DNA from: Alphaproteobacteria bacterium
GTDB taxonomy: Bacteria; Pseudomonadota; Alphaproteobacteria; Caulobacterales; Aquidulcibacteraceae
Assembly: GCA_018971945.1 (NCBI GenBank)
Contig: JAGWZH010000013.1
Span: forward strand, 1 to 47,827
Direction: 5' to 3'
DNA: 47,827 bases
Shown here: positions 7,872 through 17,235 of the stretch, in pieces
How the letters are laid out: every line of letters begins with the position of its first letter
Numbering within the stretch: the first letter of the stretch is position 1
The notes under the pieces: model-generated
The model's input: the letters and a program-made list of their open reading frames with translations, nothing else
What the model was told of the DNA's origin: nothing
The model's database searches: none
Program-made: the position numbers and the translations under genes

Positions 7872-8701
7872 GCCGCACCGCCGCGCCGGAGGAAGACGAG
7901 GTCGAGGCGAGCCGCGCTCCTCTGCTGGAGCATCTCTTCGAGCTCCGCACCCGCCTTTTATGGGCATGTGGCGCGGTGGTGGCGGGGACGGCCTTGTCTT
8001 ACGCCTTCGCGACGCGGATTTATCTGTTTTTGGTGAACCCTTATCTTGCAGCGGTCGCCCGCAAGGAGGGCAAGCCGATTGATGAGACGACGATCAGCCT
8101 TCAGGCCACAGGGCCCTTTGAGACCTTCATCACCAATCTCAAGCTGTCGCTGTTCGCCGGGATCATTCTGGCGTTCCCTGTGGTGGCCTATCATCTTTAC
8201 GCCTTTGTGGCGCCAGGCTTGTACAAGCGCGAGCGCAAGGCGGCGGCGCCGTTCCTCATTGCTGCCCCAATCATGTTCCTCGGCGGCGCAGCGTTCGTCT
8301 ATTACGTCGCCTTGCCGTTCGCGATGCAGTTCGCGCTCGGCCTTACCGTCAACCAAGGACCTGTGCTTATTGAGCTCAATGTGCGGGTGACGGAGTATCT
8401 GACGCTGGTCACCACCCTGATTTTGGCTTTCGGCTTCTGCTTCCAGATGCCGGTTGTGTTGGCGCTTTTGGGGCGCATGGGCGTGGTCAGCGCGTCCATG
8501 CTGCGAAAAGGGCGGCGTTTCGCCATTGTCGGTATCGCGGCCTTCGCCGCCTGCGTCACCCCGCCCGACGTGATCTCGATGGCGTTGATGGCGATCCCGG
8601 TTTACCTGCTCTACGAGGCGTCGATTTGGATTGTTCTTGTGATCCAGAAGAACAAGGCGGCGGCGGAGCAGGCGGCAGGACGGGCGGCCCCGGCGGAGTA
8701 G
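7868..8701 (+). CDS. tatC: Sec-independent protein translocase subunit TatC
   Basis: 277-residue polytopic core of the Tat translocase, with six transmembrane segments expected. The family motif is clear at the N-terminus: [17 protein letters not shown], including the conserved H-L-x-E-L-R-x-R. Downstream are [19 protein letters not shown] (the conserved P-x-E and F-x-x-x-x-K loop) and [12 protein letters not shown]-like C-terminal helices. ATG at 7868 overlaps tatB. The following gene, serS, starts 27 bp after the stop and may be co-transcribed, a common arrangement in Alphaproteobacteria. Confidence 0.95.
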   Translation: MSRTAAPEEDEVEASRAPLLEHLFELRTRLLWACGAVVAGTALSYAFATRIYLFLVNPYLAAVARKEGKPIDETTISLQATGPFETFITNLKLSLFAGIILAFPVVAYHLYAFVAPGLYKRERKAAAPFLIAAPIMFLGGAAFVYYVALPFAMQFALGLTVNQGPVLIELNVRVTEYLTLVTTLILAFGFCFQMPVVLALLGRMGVVSASMLRKGRRFAIVGIAAFAACVTPPDVISMALMAIPVYLLYEASIWIVLVIQKNKAAAEQAAGRAAPAE

Positions 8702-8727
8702 CCCCCGCCCAGAAGGGGAATGGCTTC

Positions 8728-10032
8728 ATGCACGATATCAAGGCGATCCGCGACGATTTCTCCGCTTTCAAGGCCGCCGTCGGCCGACGCTCGCTGTCAG
8801 CGGAAGCGCGCGCCCATATCGAAGCCATTCCGGGTCTCGATGAGCTGCTGCGTGCGGCGAAAACCAAAAAGCAGGAGGCCGAAGCGGGCCGCAACGCCGC
8901 CTCTAAAGCGATCGGGGCGGCCAAAGCCAGGAAAGATGAGCCCGAAGCTGTCCGATTGATGGAGGAAGTGGCGCGGCTCAAGGCCGTCATAGAAGACGCT
9001 GGCGCCGCCGAGGCGCGCCTTGAAGACGAGCTGCACGCGATCCTCGCCGGTCTTCCCAACCTGCCGGCTGTGGATACGCCTGACGGACCGGACGAGAGCG
9101 CCAATATAGAACAACGTCGCTGGTATCGAGGGACAGGACGGGGACCTCCGGGCGTTGACCTATCCGCTGACCATGTGACCCTCGGCGAAGGCTTGGGGAT
9201 GATGGACTTCGAGGCGGCTGCGCGGATGAGCGGGGCGCGGTTCGTGGTTTTGAGGAAGGACCTCGCCCGTCTGGAACGCGCGTTGAGCGCCTTCATGCTG
9301 GACTTGCAGACGGGCGAGCACGGCTATGAGGAGACGAGCCCACCCTATCTTGTCCGGGATGAAGCGATGTTCGGCACAGGCCAGTTGCCGAAATTTTTCG
9401 ACGATCAGTTCCGCGTGGGGACCGAGCATTGGCTCATCCCGACAGCGGAGGTTTCTCTGACCAATACTGTCCGCCACACGATCCTTGAGGAGGCGGTGCT
9501 GCCATTGCGGCTCGCGGCCGACACGCCATGTTTTCGCGCTGAGGCGGGCGCCGCGGGCCGCGATGCGCGCGGCATGATCCGCATGCACCAGTTTCGCAAG
9601 GTGGAGCTCGTCTCGATCACGCGTCCGGAAGACAGCCGGTCAGAGCATGAGCGCATGACCCAATGCGCCGAAGAGGTTTTGAAGCGTCTTGAGCTGCCGT
9701 TTCGCACGATCCTGCTCTGCGCGGGCGACATGGGTTTCGGCGCGCAGAAGACCTATGATCTGGAGGTCTGGCTGCCGAGCCAGGGCGTGTATCGAGAGAT
9801 TAGTTCCTGCTCGAACTGTGGGGATTTTCAGGCCCGTCGCATGAACGCCCGTTTCCGGCGAGGCGAGGGGGGCAAACCAGAGTTCGTGCACACCTTAAAC
9901 GGATCAGGGCTAGCGGTGGGTCGCGCGCTGGTCGCGGTGCTTGAGAACGGCCAGAATCCTGACGGGTCAATCAGCCTGCCGGCGGCGCTAGCGCCCTATA
10001 TGGGTGGAAAGACCCGGATCGAACGCGGGTGA
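8728..10032 (+). CDS. serS: seryl-tRNA synthetase
   Basis: 434-residue class II aminoacyl-tRNA synthetase that charges tRNA-Ser (and tRNA-Sec where present). The N-terminal long antiparallel coiled coil spans about residues 30-100 (alanine/lysine/glutamate-rich). The catalytic core shows motif 2 in [20 protein letters not shown] and HQFRKVE. Motif 3 is in the C-terminal [18 protein letters not shown]. The [19 protein letters not shown] block forms part of the ATP/serine pocket. The start is ATG 8728 with AAGGGGA upstream; the open frame extends 34 codons further into tatC but lacks homology. It is the usual neighbour of tatABC. Confidence 0.96.
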   Translation: MHDIKAIRDDFSAFKAAVGRRSLSAEARAHIEAIPGLDELLRAAKTKKQEAEAGRNAASKAIGAAKARKDEPEAVRLMEEVARLKAVIEDAGAAEARLEDELHAILAGLPNLPAVDTPDGPDESANIEQRRWYRGTGRGPPGVDLSADHVTLGEGLGMMDFEAAARMSGARFVVLRKDLARLERALSAFMLDLQTGEHGYEETSPPYLVRDEAMFGTGQLPKFFDDQFRVGTEHWLIPTAEVSLTNTVRHTILEEAVLPLRLAADTPCFRAEAGAAGRDARGMIRMHQFRKVELVSITRPEDSRSEHERMTQCAEEVLKRLELPFRTILLCAGDMGFGAQKTYDLEVWLPSQGVYREISSCSNCGDFQARRMNARFRRGEGGKPEFVHTLNGSGLAVGRALVAVLENGQNPDGSISLPAALAPYMGGKTRIERG

Positions 10033-10211
10033 ATGACGCCCAAGCCACGGAGACATTGCTCTGGAGAACAAGCCGCAGCGACGATGGCGACCGCCTGCTG
10101 AGGCCGGGAACATGCCTGTCGCCGCTGCGGGAGCGTCCCAGGCGGTTCTCCGCCCAAAGCGCGCGGGGGCCGCAGCCTTTGTGCTAGACGAGACAAATGT
10201 GGGGATCAGGC

Positions 10212-11003
10212 ATGCGCATTTTGTGCACCAACGATGACGGCATCCATGCCCCGGGTCTTACAGTCTTGGAGCACATCGCGCGCAGCATCGCCGACGATGT
10301 CTGGATCGTCGCCCCAGAAACCGAGCAATCGGGCGCCTCCCGCGCTTTGACGCTGACGGCGCCAATCCGCGTGCGGTCCGCAGGCGAAAAGAGGTTCGCC
10401 GTCATCGGCACGCCGACAGACTGTGTTCTTCTCGCGATGCAGGACCTGATGTCGGACGGCCTGCCTGATCTCGTCCTGTCCGGCGTCAACCGAGGCCAGA
10501 ACCTCGCCGAGGACGTGACTTTTTCCGGCACAATCGCCGGCGCCATGCAAGGCATGCAGTTGGGGGTCAAAGCGATCGCTCTCTCGCAGGCGAAAGGCCT
10601 GCGCGGCGACGCCCCCATCCCTTGGGAAACCGCGCGTGCTTATGGCCCTCTGGTCGTTCAAACTCTTCTCGACGCTGGATGGCCCGCCGGCGTGGTGATG
10701 AACGTCAATTTCCCCGATCGTTCGCCGCAGGACGTGGCAGGCGTGGAAGTGACCCGCCAGGGGCGCCGCGACCAGCACATTCTTTATGCCGACAAGCGGA
10801 CGGATTTGCGGGGGGAGGCCTATTATTGGTTGGGTTTCCATGGCCGCCTGTCGAGCCCGCCTGAAGGCACCGATCTTCGTGCTGTTTACGAGGGGCGGAT
10901 CGCAGTGACGCCTTTGCATATTGATCTGACCCATGAGCCCGCGCTTGCGCCTCTGAGCGACTGGATCTCCAAGAGCGCCTGGGGTCTGAGGGACGGCGAC
11001 TGA
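10212..11003 (+). CDS. surE: 5'/3'-nucleotidase SurE
   Basis: 263-residue metal-dependent nucleoside-monophosphate phosphatase, linked to stationary-phase survival. The N-terminus [15 protein letters not shown] carries the metal-binding Asp8-Asp9 pair. Next come the [15 protein letters not shown] and SGVNRGQN motifs, all of which line the active site. ATG 10212 is chosen because the family begins at M-R-I-L; an upstream in-frame ATG at 10197 would add five residues. The stop is fused to the pcm start (TGATG). The order surE-pcm-LysM/LytM gene matches the enterobacterial surE-pcm-nlpD order. Confidence 0.95.
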   Translation: MRILCTNDDGIHAPGLTVLEHIARSIADDVWIVAPETEQSGASRALTLTAPIRVRSAGEKRFAVIGTPTDCVLLAMQDLMSDGLPDLVLSGVNRGQNLAEDVTFSGTIAGAMQGMQLGVKAIALSQAKGLRGDAPIPWETARAYGPLVVQTLLDAGWPAGVVMNVNFPDRSPQDVAGVEVTRQGRRDQHILYADKRTDLRGEAYYWLGFHGRLSSPPEGTDLRAVYEGRIAVTPLHIDLTHEPALAPLSDWISKSAWGLRDGD

Positions 11004-11674
11004 TGCGGGAGGGGGACCTTGATCAACGCCTGATGCGTTTTGTGCTGGAGATGCGGCAGGCTGGCGTCACCGAGCCCAAAGTGCTCGCCGCCATGGAACG
11101 AACCCCGCGCGCGGCCTTTGCGCCTGATCATATGGCGGCTTTGGCTCTGGACGACGTGTCCCTGCCGCTGCCCTGTGGACAGATCATGACCAAACCTTCG
11201 CTTGTGGGCCGAATGGTCACCGCCCTGGCCTTGTCGGGCGGCGAGCGGGTTTTAGAGATTGGCTGCGGCTCTGGCTACCAGACCGCCGTCATGGCCCAGA
11301 TCGCGGCGCGGGTGACGGGGTTGGATCGACATGTCCGGCTGGTCACCGCCGCGCGAGCGGCTTTGGGCAAGCTGCGTTTGGATCCCGCCCAGACCTATCT
11401 GGGCGACGGCAGACGCGGCTGGGTTCAAGCTGCCCCTTATGACAGGATTATCTTAAACGCGGCTGTGGCGTCCCTCCCCGAGCCGCTTGTGGAGCAGGCG
11501 GCCCAAGGCGGCATGATCCTCGCGCCGATGGTGGGACCGCTTGGTCCGCGGCTCACGCTTTGGAGGGTCGGTATGGACGGTGCGCTGGGATCTGGCCAGG
11601 ATTTGGGCGCTGTCGCGTTTCCGGCGCTGAGCGAAGGCCTGATCGCGGCGGCGGAGGAGTGCTCTGGACCTTGA
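11003..11674 (+). CDS. pcm: protein-L-isoaspartate O-methyltransferase
   Basis: 223-residue SAM-dependent enzyme that methylates isoaspartyl residues and so starts the repair of damaged proteins. The N-terminal helix region ends in FAPDHMAALALDDVSLPL and GQIMTKPS, which corresponds to the usual G-Q-T-I-S-x-P substrate loop with a conservative change. SAM-binding motif I is VLEIGCGSGYQTAVMA. A later YDRIILNAAV block matches the family post-II motif. It is coupled to surE by TGATG. The paralogous PIMT-like subgroups are close, but the surE neighbourhood supports Pcm. Confidence 0.92.
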   Translation: MREGDLDQRLMRFVLEMRQAGVTEPKVLAAMERTPRAAFAPDHMAALALDDVSLPLPCGQIMTKPSLVGRMVTALALSGGERVLEIGCGSGYQTAVMAQIAARVTGLDRHVRLVTAARAALGKLRLDPAQTYLGDGRRGWVQAAPYDRIILNAAVASLPEPLVEQAAQGGMILAPMVGPLGPRLTLWRVGMDGALGSGQDLGAVAFPALSEGLIAAAEECSGP

Positions 11675-11709
11675 GGCGCAGCCTAACGCGGGCTGAAAGA
11701 GAGCGGCAT

Positions 11710-12702
11710 ATGCACAAATCTTTGAGATTGATCATGTTGTCTGCGGGCGTTTCCGCCTGCGCGTCGGGTCAGGCGCCCGCGCCGGTGGACTATCGCGGGG
11801 CCGGCGGGCCGCCGCCACCCGTCAGCGGGTCGAGGCCGGCGCCGATCGAACGGCCGGTTTTGAACGAACGCCCTGTGGAGCCTCGCTCGTCCTCTGCCCC
11901 CGACAGCGTGTGGGAGGGGGAGGGAGCGCCGCTGTCGCTTTGGGCGCTGCAGCCGGAAGAAGCCCAACCTTATGACCCCCGCGAGCCCGAGCCTGCCCAT
12001 GTCGTGGCCCCTGGAGAGACCCTGTACACCATCGCTGCCCGACGCCAGGTGCCTTTGCGCGCCTTGATCGACGCCAATGGTCTGGCTGCGCCTTTCCGCG
12101 TCGAGGAGGGGCAGGTGCTGATCCTGCCGCCGCCGGCGACGCATACGGTGCGCCCCGGCGAGACGCTCGCCCTGATCGGCCGGCGCTACAATGTCGACTT
12201 GCGGTCGCTTGCTCTTCTGAATCGGCTTCCCGCTCCTTACGCTCTCGAGCCGGGGGATCGGCTGATCCTGCCAGCCGGCGCCAGGGCTGCGGCGGTCGCG
12301 TCTCAGACGCAGCCGCCCGCGCCCCGGTCCGCCCTCGCTTCTGGACGCCTCGCCTGGCCTTTGCGGGGCGCGGTGTTGTCCTCGTTTGGGGCCGAGAGGC
12401 CGGGCGGACCCGCCCAATCCATCGACATCGAGGCGTCCCCTGGAGCCCCTGTTTTCGCCGCAGCGGATGGGCGAGTCCTCTTCGCGGGCGAGGGGCCGGC
12501 GGCCCTGGGAGGCCTGGTGATTCTGGACCATGGCGACGGGCTTGTCAGCACCGTAGGCCTTGTCACGGGCTTCCAGGTGGATGATGGCGAGCGGGTGGAA
12601 CAAGGCCAGTTTTTGGCCTTCGCAGCAGGCTCCCGGGTCTTGTTGCAGGTGCGGGAGAATGGGGTTGCTTTAGATCCCCTCGGCCTCTTGGCGCAGCCCT
12701 GA
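11710..12702 (+). CDS. LysM/LytM (M23-fold) lipoprotein, NlpD-like, catalytic residues missing
   Basis: 330-residue lipoprotein with lipobox V-S-A-C (Cys17), a proline-rich linker, two LysM peptidoglycan-binding modules (about residues 97-140 and 144-190) and a C-terminal LytM fold (about 240-328). The LytM zinc ligands are not there. The H-x-G-x-D position reads A-Q-S-I-D, the H-x-H position is L-L-Q-V-R, and no Y-x-H-L is seen (T-V-G-L-V). By analogy with E. coli NlpD and EnvC, a degenerate LytM domain suggests an activator of cell-wall amidases in division rather than a hydrolase. The surE-pcm position fits NlpD. It starts at ATG 11710 and overlaps the convergent ATPase gene by 33 bp. Confidence 0.87.
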   Translation: MHKSLRLIMLSAGVSACASGQAPAPVDYRGAGGPPPPVSGSRPAPIERPVLNERPVEPRSSSAPDSVWEGEGAPLSLWALQPEEAQPYDPREPEPAHVVAPGETLYTIAARRQVPLRALIDANGLAAPFRVEEGQVLILPPPATHTVRPGETLALIGRRYNVDLRSLALLNRLPAPYALEPGDRLILPAGARAAAVASQTQPPAPRSALASGRLAWPLRGAVLSSFGAERPGGPAQSIDIEASPGAPVFAAADGRVLFAGEGPAALGGLVILDHGDGLVSTVGLVTGFQVDDGERVEQGQFLAFAAGSRVLLQVRENGVALDPLGLLAQP

Positions 12703-13548
12703 TCCCCCGCGGGCGTCGCGCACGCCGATTGACGCCTCCTCGGCCGCTCGCCGTGCGGCGATGAACTGCTGAGCTGTGCGTCCAGAGCGGGCGCCCCGGG
12801 CCATGGCCCATGTCAGGGCCTCGGCCCTCAATGTCTCCGGATCGGTCTTAAGGCCGAAATGCGTGGCGAAAGCAGCCACGATCTCGAGATAGGCGGCTTG
12901 ATCAAGCGGGTGAAATCCGAGCCAGAGGCCGAACCGATCAGACAGAGACAGTCGTTCTTGCTCGGCGTCGGCGGCCATCGGATCGCTGTGGGCGTCGCCT
13001 CGCGCGCCGCCCACGATATGGCGCCGATTGGCTGTCGCGTAGACGAGCACGCGGGCTCCAGCGGCGGCCAGCCCGCCGTCGAGGGCGGGCTTCAAGGCCC
13101 TTAGGGCGGCGTCGCCGGGCTCGAGGGCCAGATCATCCAAAAAAAGGATCGCCCGGTCTGACGAAGCGGCGAGCGCCTCAACGAGCGCTGGGGCGTCGCT
13201 GAGCGCTACGGCTGGAACCTCCACAAGCTTGACGCCGGCGGTGGCCCCCGCGACGGCTTTCACCAGCGCGCTTTTCCCCGTCCCCCGCGCGCCCCATAAC
13301 AGCGCATGATTGGCCGGCCGGCCCGCGGCGAAGGCCTGGGTATTGGCGAGCAGCGCAGCCTTTTGCGTCTCCATGCCTTTGAGGAGAGCCAGGGGCAGGG
13401 CGGTTTCCTGGTCCACCTCCTCCAGCCGGCGGCTTGCCGGCCGCCATACAAAACACTGTGCGCTTCCAAGCGCGATGGGAAGATGTGGCGGCGCAAGGCG
13501 CTCCAAAGCCGCCGCTATCCGTTCCAGAATCGCCCGATAGGTGTTCAT
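12670..13548 (-). CDS. DUF815-like P-loop ATPase
   Basis: 292-residue AAA-type ATPase resembling DUF815 proteins. The Walker A motif is LWGARGTGKSALV (about residue 86) and the Walker B motif is AILFLDDLAL (about 133). Later RHIVGG, SLSDRFGLWLGFHPLDQ and ALTWAMARGARSGRTAQQF match the typical C-terminal layout, including a sensor-like arginine region. The cellular role is not established; proteins of this family often sit beside yajC-secDF in Alphaproteobacteria. ATG 13548 follows a GGGAAAG-like site; an ATG 18 bases upstream is the alternative. It is convergent with, and overlaps, the LysM/LytM gene, and divergent from yajC. Confidence 0.85.
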   Translation of the reverse strand: MNTYRAILERIAAALERLAPPHLPIALGSAQCFVWRPASRRLEEVDQETALPLALLKGMETQKAALLANTQAFAAGRPANHALLWGARGTGKSALVKAVAGATAGVKLVEVPAVALSDAPALVEALAASSDRAILFLDDLALEPGDAALRALKPALDGGLAAAGARVLVYATANRRHIVGGARGDAHSDPMAADAEQERLSLSDRFGLWLGFHPLDQAAYLEIVAAFATHFGLKTDPETLRAEALTWAMARGARSGRTAQQFIAARRAAEEASIGVRDARGGSGLRQEAEGI

Positions 13549-13590
13549 GCATTTCTTTCCCGTCACGCCATTGACAGCCGCGCGGGCCGA

Positions 13591-13618
13591 TTGCGTCGCG
13601 CCGCAAAGCTTCTATATA
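13591..13618 (+). promoter_or_regulatory. possible promoter for yajC-secDF
   Basis: TTGCGT (13591-13596) and TATATA (13613-13618) are separated by 16 bp, about 110 bp before yajC, in the 180-bp divergent gap with the ATPase gene. The -35 match is only partial, so this is a suggestion from pattern alone. Confidence 0.3.
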
Positions 13619-13728
13619 CCGCGCATTCTTCGTTCTTGCGTGAGATCGGCAGGACGCCACCCGGCGCGTTGTTCGGATCGTTTGACCACGCGGGGGCTCC
13701 CGAATCTTCTGCTGAGGACACCGCTGCG

Positions 13729-14034
13729 ATGGACCAGAATATCGCCTTCCTGATCATGATGGGCGTGCTCTTCGTGATCTGGTATTTCTTGCTGATACGC
13801 CCACAATTGCGCCGTCAAAAAGCGATGCAAGAAATGCTCGCCGGGTTGAAGCGCGGCGACACGGTAGTCACTTCGGGTGGGTTGATCGGCAAGATTCGCT
13901 CTGTGACGGACGATGAGGTGCGGCTGGAGCTTGCGCAAAACGTGGAAGTCCGTGTGGTTCGCGGCATGATCGCAGACGTGCGGAACAAAACGGAGCCGAC
14001 CCCGGCGAATGACTCCAAAGCCGAAAAGAGCTGA
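13729..14034 (+). CDS. yajC: preprotein translocase accessory subunit YajC
   Basis: 101-residue single-span inner-membrane protein that associates with SecDF and supports Sec-dependent export. The N-terminal helix is followed by F-L-L-I-R-P-Q-L-R-R-Q-K, the diagnostic YajC motif, and by LKRGDTVVTSGGLIGKI and a small beta-rich cytoplasmic domain. ATG 13729 follows TGAGGA with a ten-base spacing; a long upstream open frame overlaps the ATPase gene on the opposite strand and is not used. It heads the yajC-secD-secF run. Confidence 0.94.
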   Translation: MDQNIAFLIMMGVLFVIWYFLLIRPQLRRQKAMQEMLAGLKRGDTVVTSGGLIGKIRSVTDDEVRLELAQNVEVRVVRGMIADVRNKTEPTPANDSKAEKS

Positions 14035-14126
14035 CCCCGAGGGCCGACGGAGCGCCTGCTCCGTTTGTGTCCCCGTCGCGGTTTTGCCAGTCGCGTTATT
14101 GCCTCCCGCGGATTGAAGGAGCGGCC

Positions 14127-15737
14127 ATGCTCGCAGTTGCCCGATGGCGCATAGTGTTGGTGGCCTTGGTCACCGTGCTTGGCGTGCTGTTCGCCGTTCC
14201 CAGCTTTTTGACCCCGGCCCAGCGGGAGGCGCTTCCGCCCTTCTTTCCGAAGGCGGGGGTGAATCTCGGCCTTGATCTGCAGGGCGGCTCTTATCTGCTC
14301 TTGGAGATCGACAGTCCTGCTTTGATCCAGAGCCGGCTTGAGAAGATCGTCAACGACATGGAGACCGCCTTGGTCGACGCGCCGGGCGATCCCATCGATT
14401 TCGAGATCATCGGCGCGGACGGCGAAACCGCGGCCATTCGTCTGTTGGAGCCGAGCGATCAGACCCGGGCGCTTGCGGCCTTGGAGACCATCGTCACCGA
14501 GGTGGCTGCGGGCGGTTTCGGGGCCGTTGTCGCCGACATTGCGTTCACCCCATCGCCCGATGGCGTGATCGAGGGCCGCATCACCGAACGGGCCCTTGAG
14601 CTCTTGCGTCGGCAGGCGGTTGGAGAAGCGATTGAAGTCATTCGCCGACGGATAGACCCCACAGGCACGAGCGAGGTCTCGATCACGCGTCAAGGCGAAG
14701 ACCGGATCAATGTCCAAGCGCCAGGCATGAACGATCCGGAGCTTTTAAAGCAACGGATCGGGCAGACCGCGGCGTTGACTTTCCATGAGGTGGACGCCCG
14801 TGTCAGTCCCCAGGATATTGCTGAGGGCCGGCCTTTGCCCATGGGAACGGTTGTTTTGCCGAGCCAGGATGGCGGGTTGGAGGCGGTCCGGGCCCGCCCC
14901 CGCATGGAGGGGGGCAATCTGACTTCCGCCCGGTCTGGCCAAGACCAGCAAAACGGCGGCTGGGTGGTGAATTTTCGCCTCGACAGCGAAGGCGCCCAGA
15001 TCTTCCGGCGCTACACGACCGAAAATGTTGGCCAACGATTCGCCATCGTTCTTGACGGTCTTGTCCTCAGCGCCCCGGTCATTCGAGAGCCGATTGTCGG
15101 AGGCTCGGGGCAAATTTCGGGCAGTTTCACCGCCGAGCAGGTGGCGGAACTATCGTTGTTGCTGCGCGCAGGGGCTTTGCCGGCGCCGTTGGAAGTCATC
15201 GAACAGCGGTCTGTGGGACCGGGATTGGGCGCCGACGCCATTGAAGATGGGGTGAAGGCTGGCGTGTTCGCCGCGGCCGGGGTCTTGTTGTTCATGGGTC
15301 TGGCTTACGGGCTGTTTGGCCTGTTCGGGTGCATCGCGCTGATCGTCAATATGGTTCTTCTGGTGGCGGGGATGTCTCTGGTGGGCGCGACGCTCACATT
15401 GCCAGGAATCGCAGGCCTGATCCTCACCATGGCCATGGCGGTCGACGCCAATGTGTTGATCTATGAGCGTATGCGGGAAGAGGCGCTCAATGGCCGGGGG
15501 CCAGCGATCGCCATCGACGCCGGTTTCTCAAGAGCGATGGTCACGATCGTCGACGCCAACCTCACGACGATCCTGGCGGCGATGATCCTGTTCCAGTTCG
15601 GCGCTGGCCCCGTGCGCGGCTTCGCTTGGACCTTGTCTTTGGGGGTCGTCACCTCGGTCTTCACCGCGGTTTTGGTGACCCAGATCTTGGTCGCCCTATG
15701 GTTCCGCGTTGCGCGGCCCAAGACCTTGCCGATCTAG
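14127..15737 (+). CDS. secD: protein translocase subunit SecD
   Basis: 536-residue membrane protein of the RND superfamily that, with SecF, uses the proton gradient to pull exported proteins across the membrane. It has an N-terminal transmembrane helix, then VNLGLDLQGGSYLLLEID (the family D-L-x-G-G motif). A large periplasmic domain includes EAIEVIRRRIDPTGTSE. Five C-terminal helices carry the conserved TLPGIAGLILTMAMAVDANV and I-Y-E-R-M-R-E-E motifs. ATG 14127 has GAAGGA upstream. It lies 92 bp after yajC and 13 bp before secF. Confidence 0.96.
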   Translation: MLAVARWRIVLVALVTVLGVLFAVPSFLTPAQREALPPFFPKAGVNLGLDLQGGSYLLLEIDSPALIQSRLEKIVNDMETALVDAPGDPIDFEIIGADGETAAIRLLEPSDQTRALAALETIVTEVAAGGFGAVVADIAFTPSPDGVIEGRITERALELLRRQAVGEAIEVIRRRIDPTGTSEVSITRQGEDRINVQAPGMNDPELLKQRIGQTAALTFHEVDARVSPQDIAEGRPLPMGTVVLPSQDGGLEAVRARPRMEGGNLTSARSGQDQQNGGWVVNFRLDSEGAQIFRRYTTENVGQRFAIVLDGLVLSAPVIREPIVGGSGQISGSFTAEQVAELSLLLRAGALPAPLEVIEQRSVGPGLGADAIEDGVKAGVFAAAGVLLFMGLAYGLFGLFGCIALIVNMVLLVAGMSLVGATLTLPGIAGLILTMAMAVDANVLIYERMREEALNGRGPAIAIDAGFSRAMVTIVDANLTTILAAMILFQFGAGPVRGFAWTLSLGVVTSVFTAVLVTQILVALWFRVARPKTLPI

Positions 15738-15750
15738 AGGAGCGCGTGCG

Positions 15751-16791
15751 ATGGGTTGGTGGCCGCTGATCAAGCTGATCCCCAAAAGGACAAACTTCAA
15801 ATTCGTGTCCCTAGCGATGCTGTTTGGCGTCTTGTCATTTGTCGGCTGCGGCCTTTCGGTCGCCGCGATTTTTTCTGCAGGGCTGCGAGAGAGCCCTGTT
15901 GCGCTTTACAGCGAGGGCACAGGCGGACCATTGGAACGGGTCGGCCATATCCTGTCGCAGGGTTTCAATCTTGGCATCGACTTCAAGGGCGGCACGCTGA
16001 TTGAACTGGAGGCCGGCGGCCCGGTGCCGATCGACGCTCTGCGCCAAACCGTAAGCGGCATGGGCTTAGGCGACGTTCAGGTGCAGAATTTTGGTGATCC
16101 GAGCCATGCTCTGGTGCGCTTTGAGAGCCCCGCTGGTTCAAGTCCTGCTGATGTGGCTGACGAAGTCAAGGCCGAGATCAGAGGGCTTCTGCAAGAGGTT
16201 GATTTCACCCGCACTGAAGTGGTAGGTCCCGTCGTTTCCGAAGAATTATTTGTCGGAGGATTGACCGCGCTCGGCCTCGCCATTGTAATGATGCTGATTT
16301 ATATTTGGTTTCGCTTCGAATGGCAGTTCGGACTTGGGGCGATTTTAGGCCTGTTCCATGATGTTCTGCTTGTGTTGGGCTTGTTCTCGATTTTTCGGAT
16401 CGAGTTCACGTTGACGATCATCGCAGCGCTTCTGACCATCATTGGTTATGGCATCAACGATACCGTCGTCGTTTTTGATCGCATCCGAGAAAATCTTCGA
16501 AAATACAAAAAGATGCCTCTTACAGATCTTATCGATCTGTCGATTAATGAGACCCTTTCGCGTACGATCATGACCGGCGTGACCGCGCTGATGGCGCTCG
16601 CAGGTCTGATTTGGTTGGGCGGGGAGGCGCTTTTTGGATTCGCCGTTGCGATGTTCTTCGGCATCGTCGTCGGCACCTATTCATCGATCTATGTCGCTGC
16701 GCCAGCGCTTTTGATTTGGGGCGTAAAGCGAGGCTGGGAGGACCCCAAGCAGAAAGCGTCTGCTGAAAACGCCGCCGCCGGCGCGCCCTAG
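15751..16791 (+). CDS. secF: protein translocase subunit SecF
   Basis: 346-residue partner of SecD with six expected transmembrane helices. The first part has K-L-I-P-K-R-T-N-F-K-F and FNLGIDFKGGTLIE (D-F-x-G-G). The C-terminal half shows GYGINDTVVVFDRIRENLRK, the SecF hallmark, and L-S-I-N-E-T-L-S-R-T-I-M-T-G. The start ATG 15751 follows AGAGGAG. It shares the operon with yajC and secD. The coding strand after about 16,200 is visibly richer in A/T and ATT/TTT codons than its neighbours, although the protein sequence is ordinary. Confidence 0.96.
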   Translation: MGWWPLIKLIPKRTNFKFVSLAMLFGVLSFVGCGLSVAAIFSAGLRESPVALYSEGTGGPLERVGHILSQGFNLGIDFKGGTLIELEAGGPVPIDALRQTVSGMGLGDVQVQNFGDPSHALVRFESPAGSSPADVADEVKAEIRGLLQEVDFTRTEVVGPVVSEELFVGGLTALGLAIVMMLIYIWFRFEWQFGLGAILGLFHDVLLVLGLFSIFRIEFTLTIIAALLTIIGYGINDTVVVFDRIRENLRKYKKMPLTDLIDLSINETLSRTIMTGVTALMALAGLIWLGGEALFGFAVAMFFGIVVGTYSSIYVAAPALLIWGVKRGWEDPKQKASAENAAAGAP

Positions 16792-17235
16792 GGCGTCAGC
16801 CGGTCTCGTGAAGCGGGCTTTGGAAGCCTGAAAAGCGCCCAAGATCAATCCTGGGCTTGCGACGTCTCGCTTTGGGTCGAGCCTCTCCGATCCCAAAGCG
16901 CCGCGGCGCGGCGATGCGATAAGGGGCCAGATCGGATCAGCGCGCGCTTAAGGCCCGCGGTGACGCGCTGACGGAGGACAGCGACGGAGCGTGGCTGGGC
17001 GAGGTCCCGGGTCAAAGGGGTTGTGCAGGCGGGACAGGGCGAACCCTTCCCCGGGGCAAGACCGAACGCCTTTCTTCAGCGAGCCTGCGACGGCTGGCTT
17101 TGGCCCTTGGGTGTGGCGAAGGCGGCCGGCCGGTGGCCCGCCCTGACCATGGGCGCTATGTCGGGAATGGACCGCGGGCGTCATACGCCCCGACCCTAAG
17201 GTCGGGGCGCTGAGCGAAGGCCGCAGGCGCGATCC
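16792..17235. other. 444-bp interval between secF and sodB
   Basis: The two genes converge here. No open frame with recognisable similarity or a ribosome site is seen. The interval carries a strong inverted repeat at 17186-17209 and is otherwise GC-rich and unstructured to the eye. It probably serves for transcription end in both directions. Confidence 0.55.
17186..17209. terminator. 10-bp perfect inverted repeat, possible terminator
   Basis: CGCCCCGACC, loop CTAA, GGTCGGGGCG forms a perfect ten-base-pair GC stem, 26 bp past the sodB stop. No T-run follows on either strand, so it would be an atypical terminator or an mRNA 3'-end protecting stem. Confidence 0.4.
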
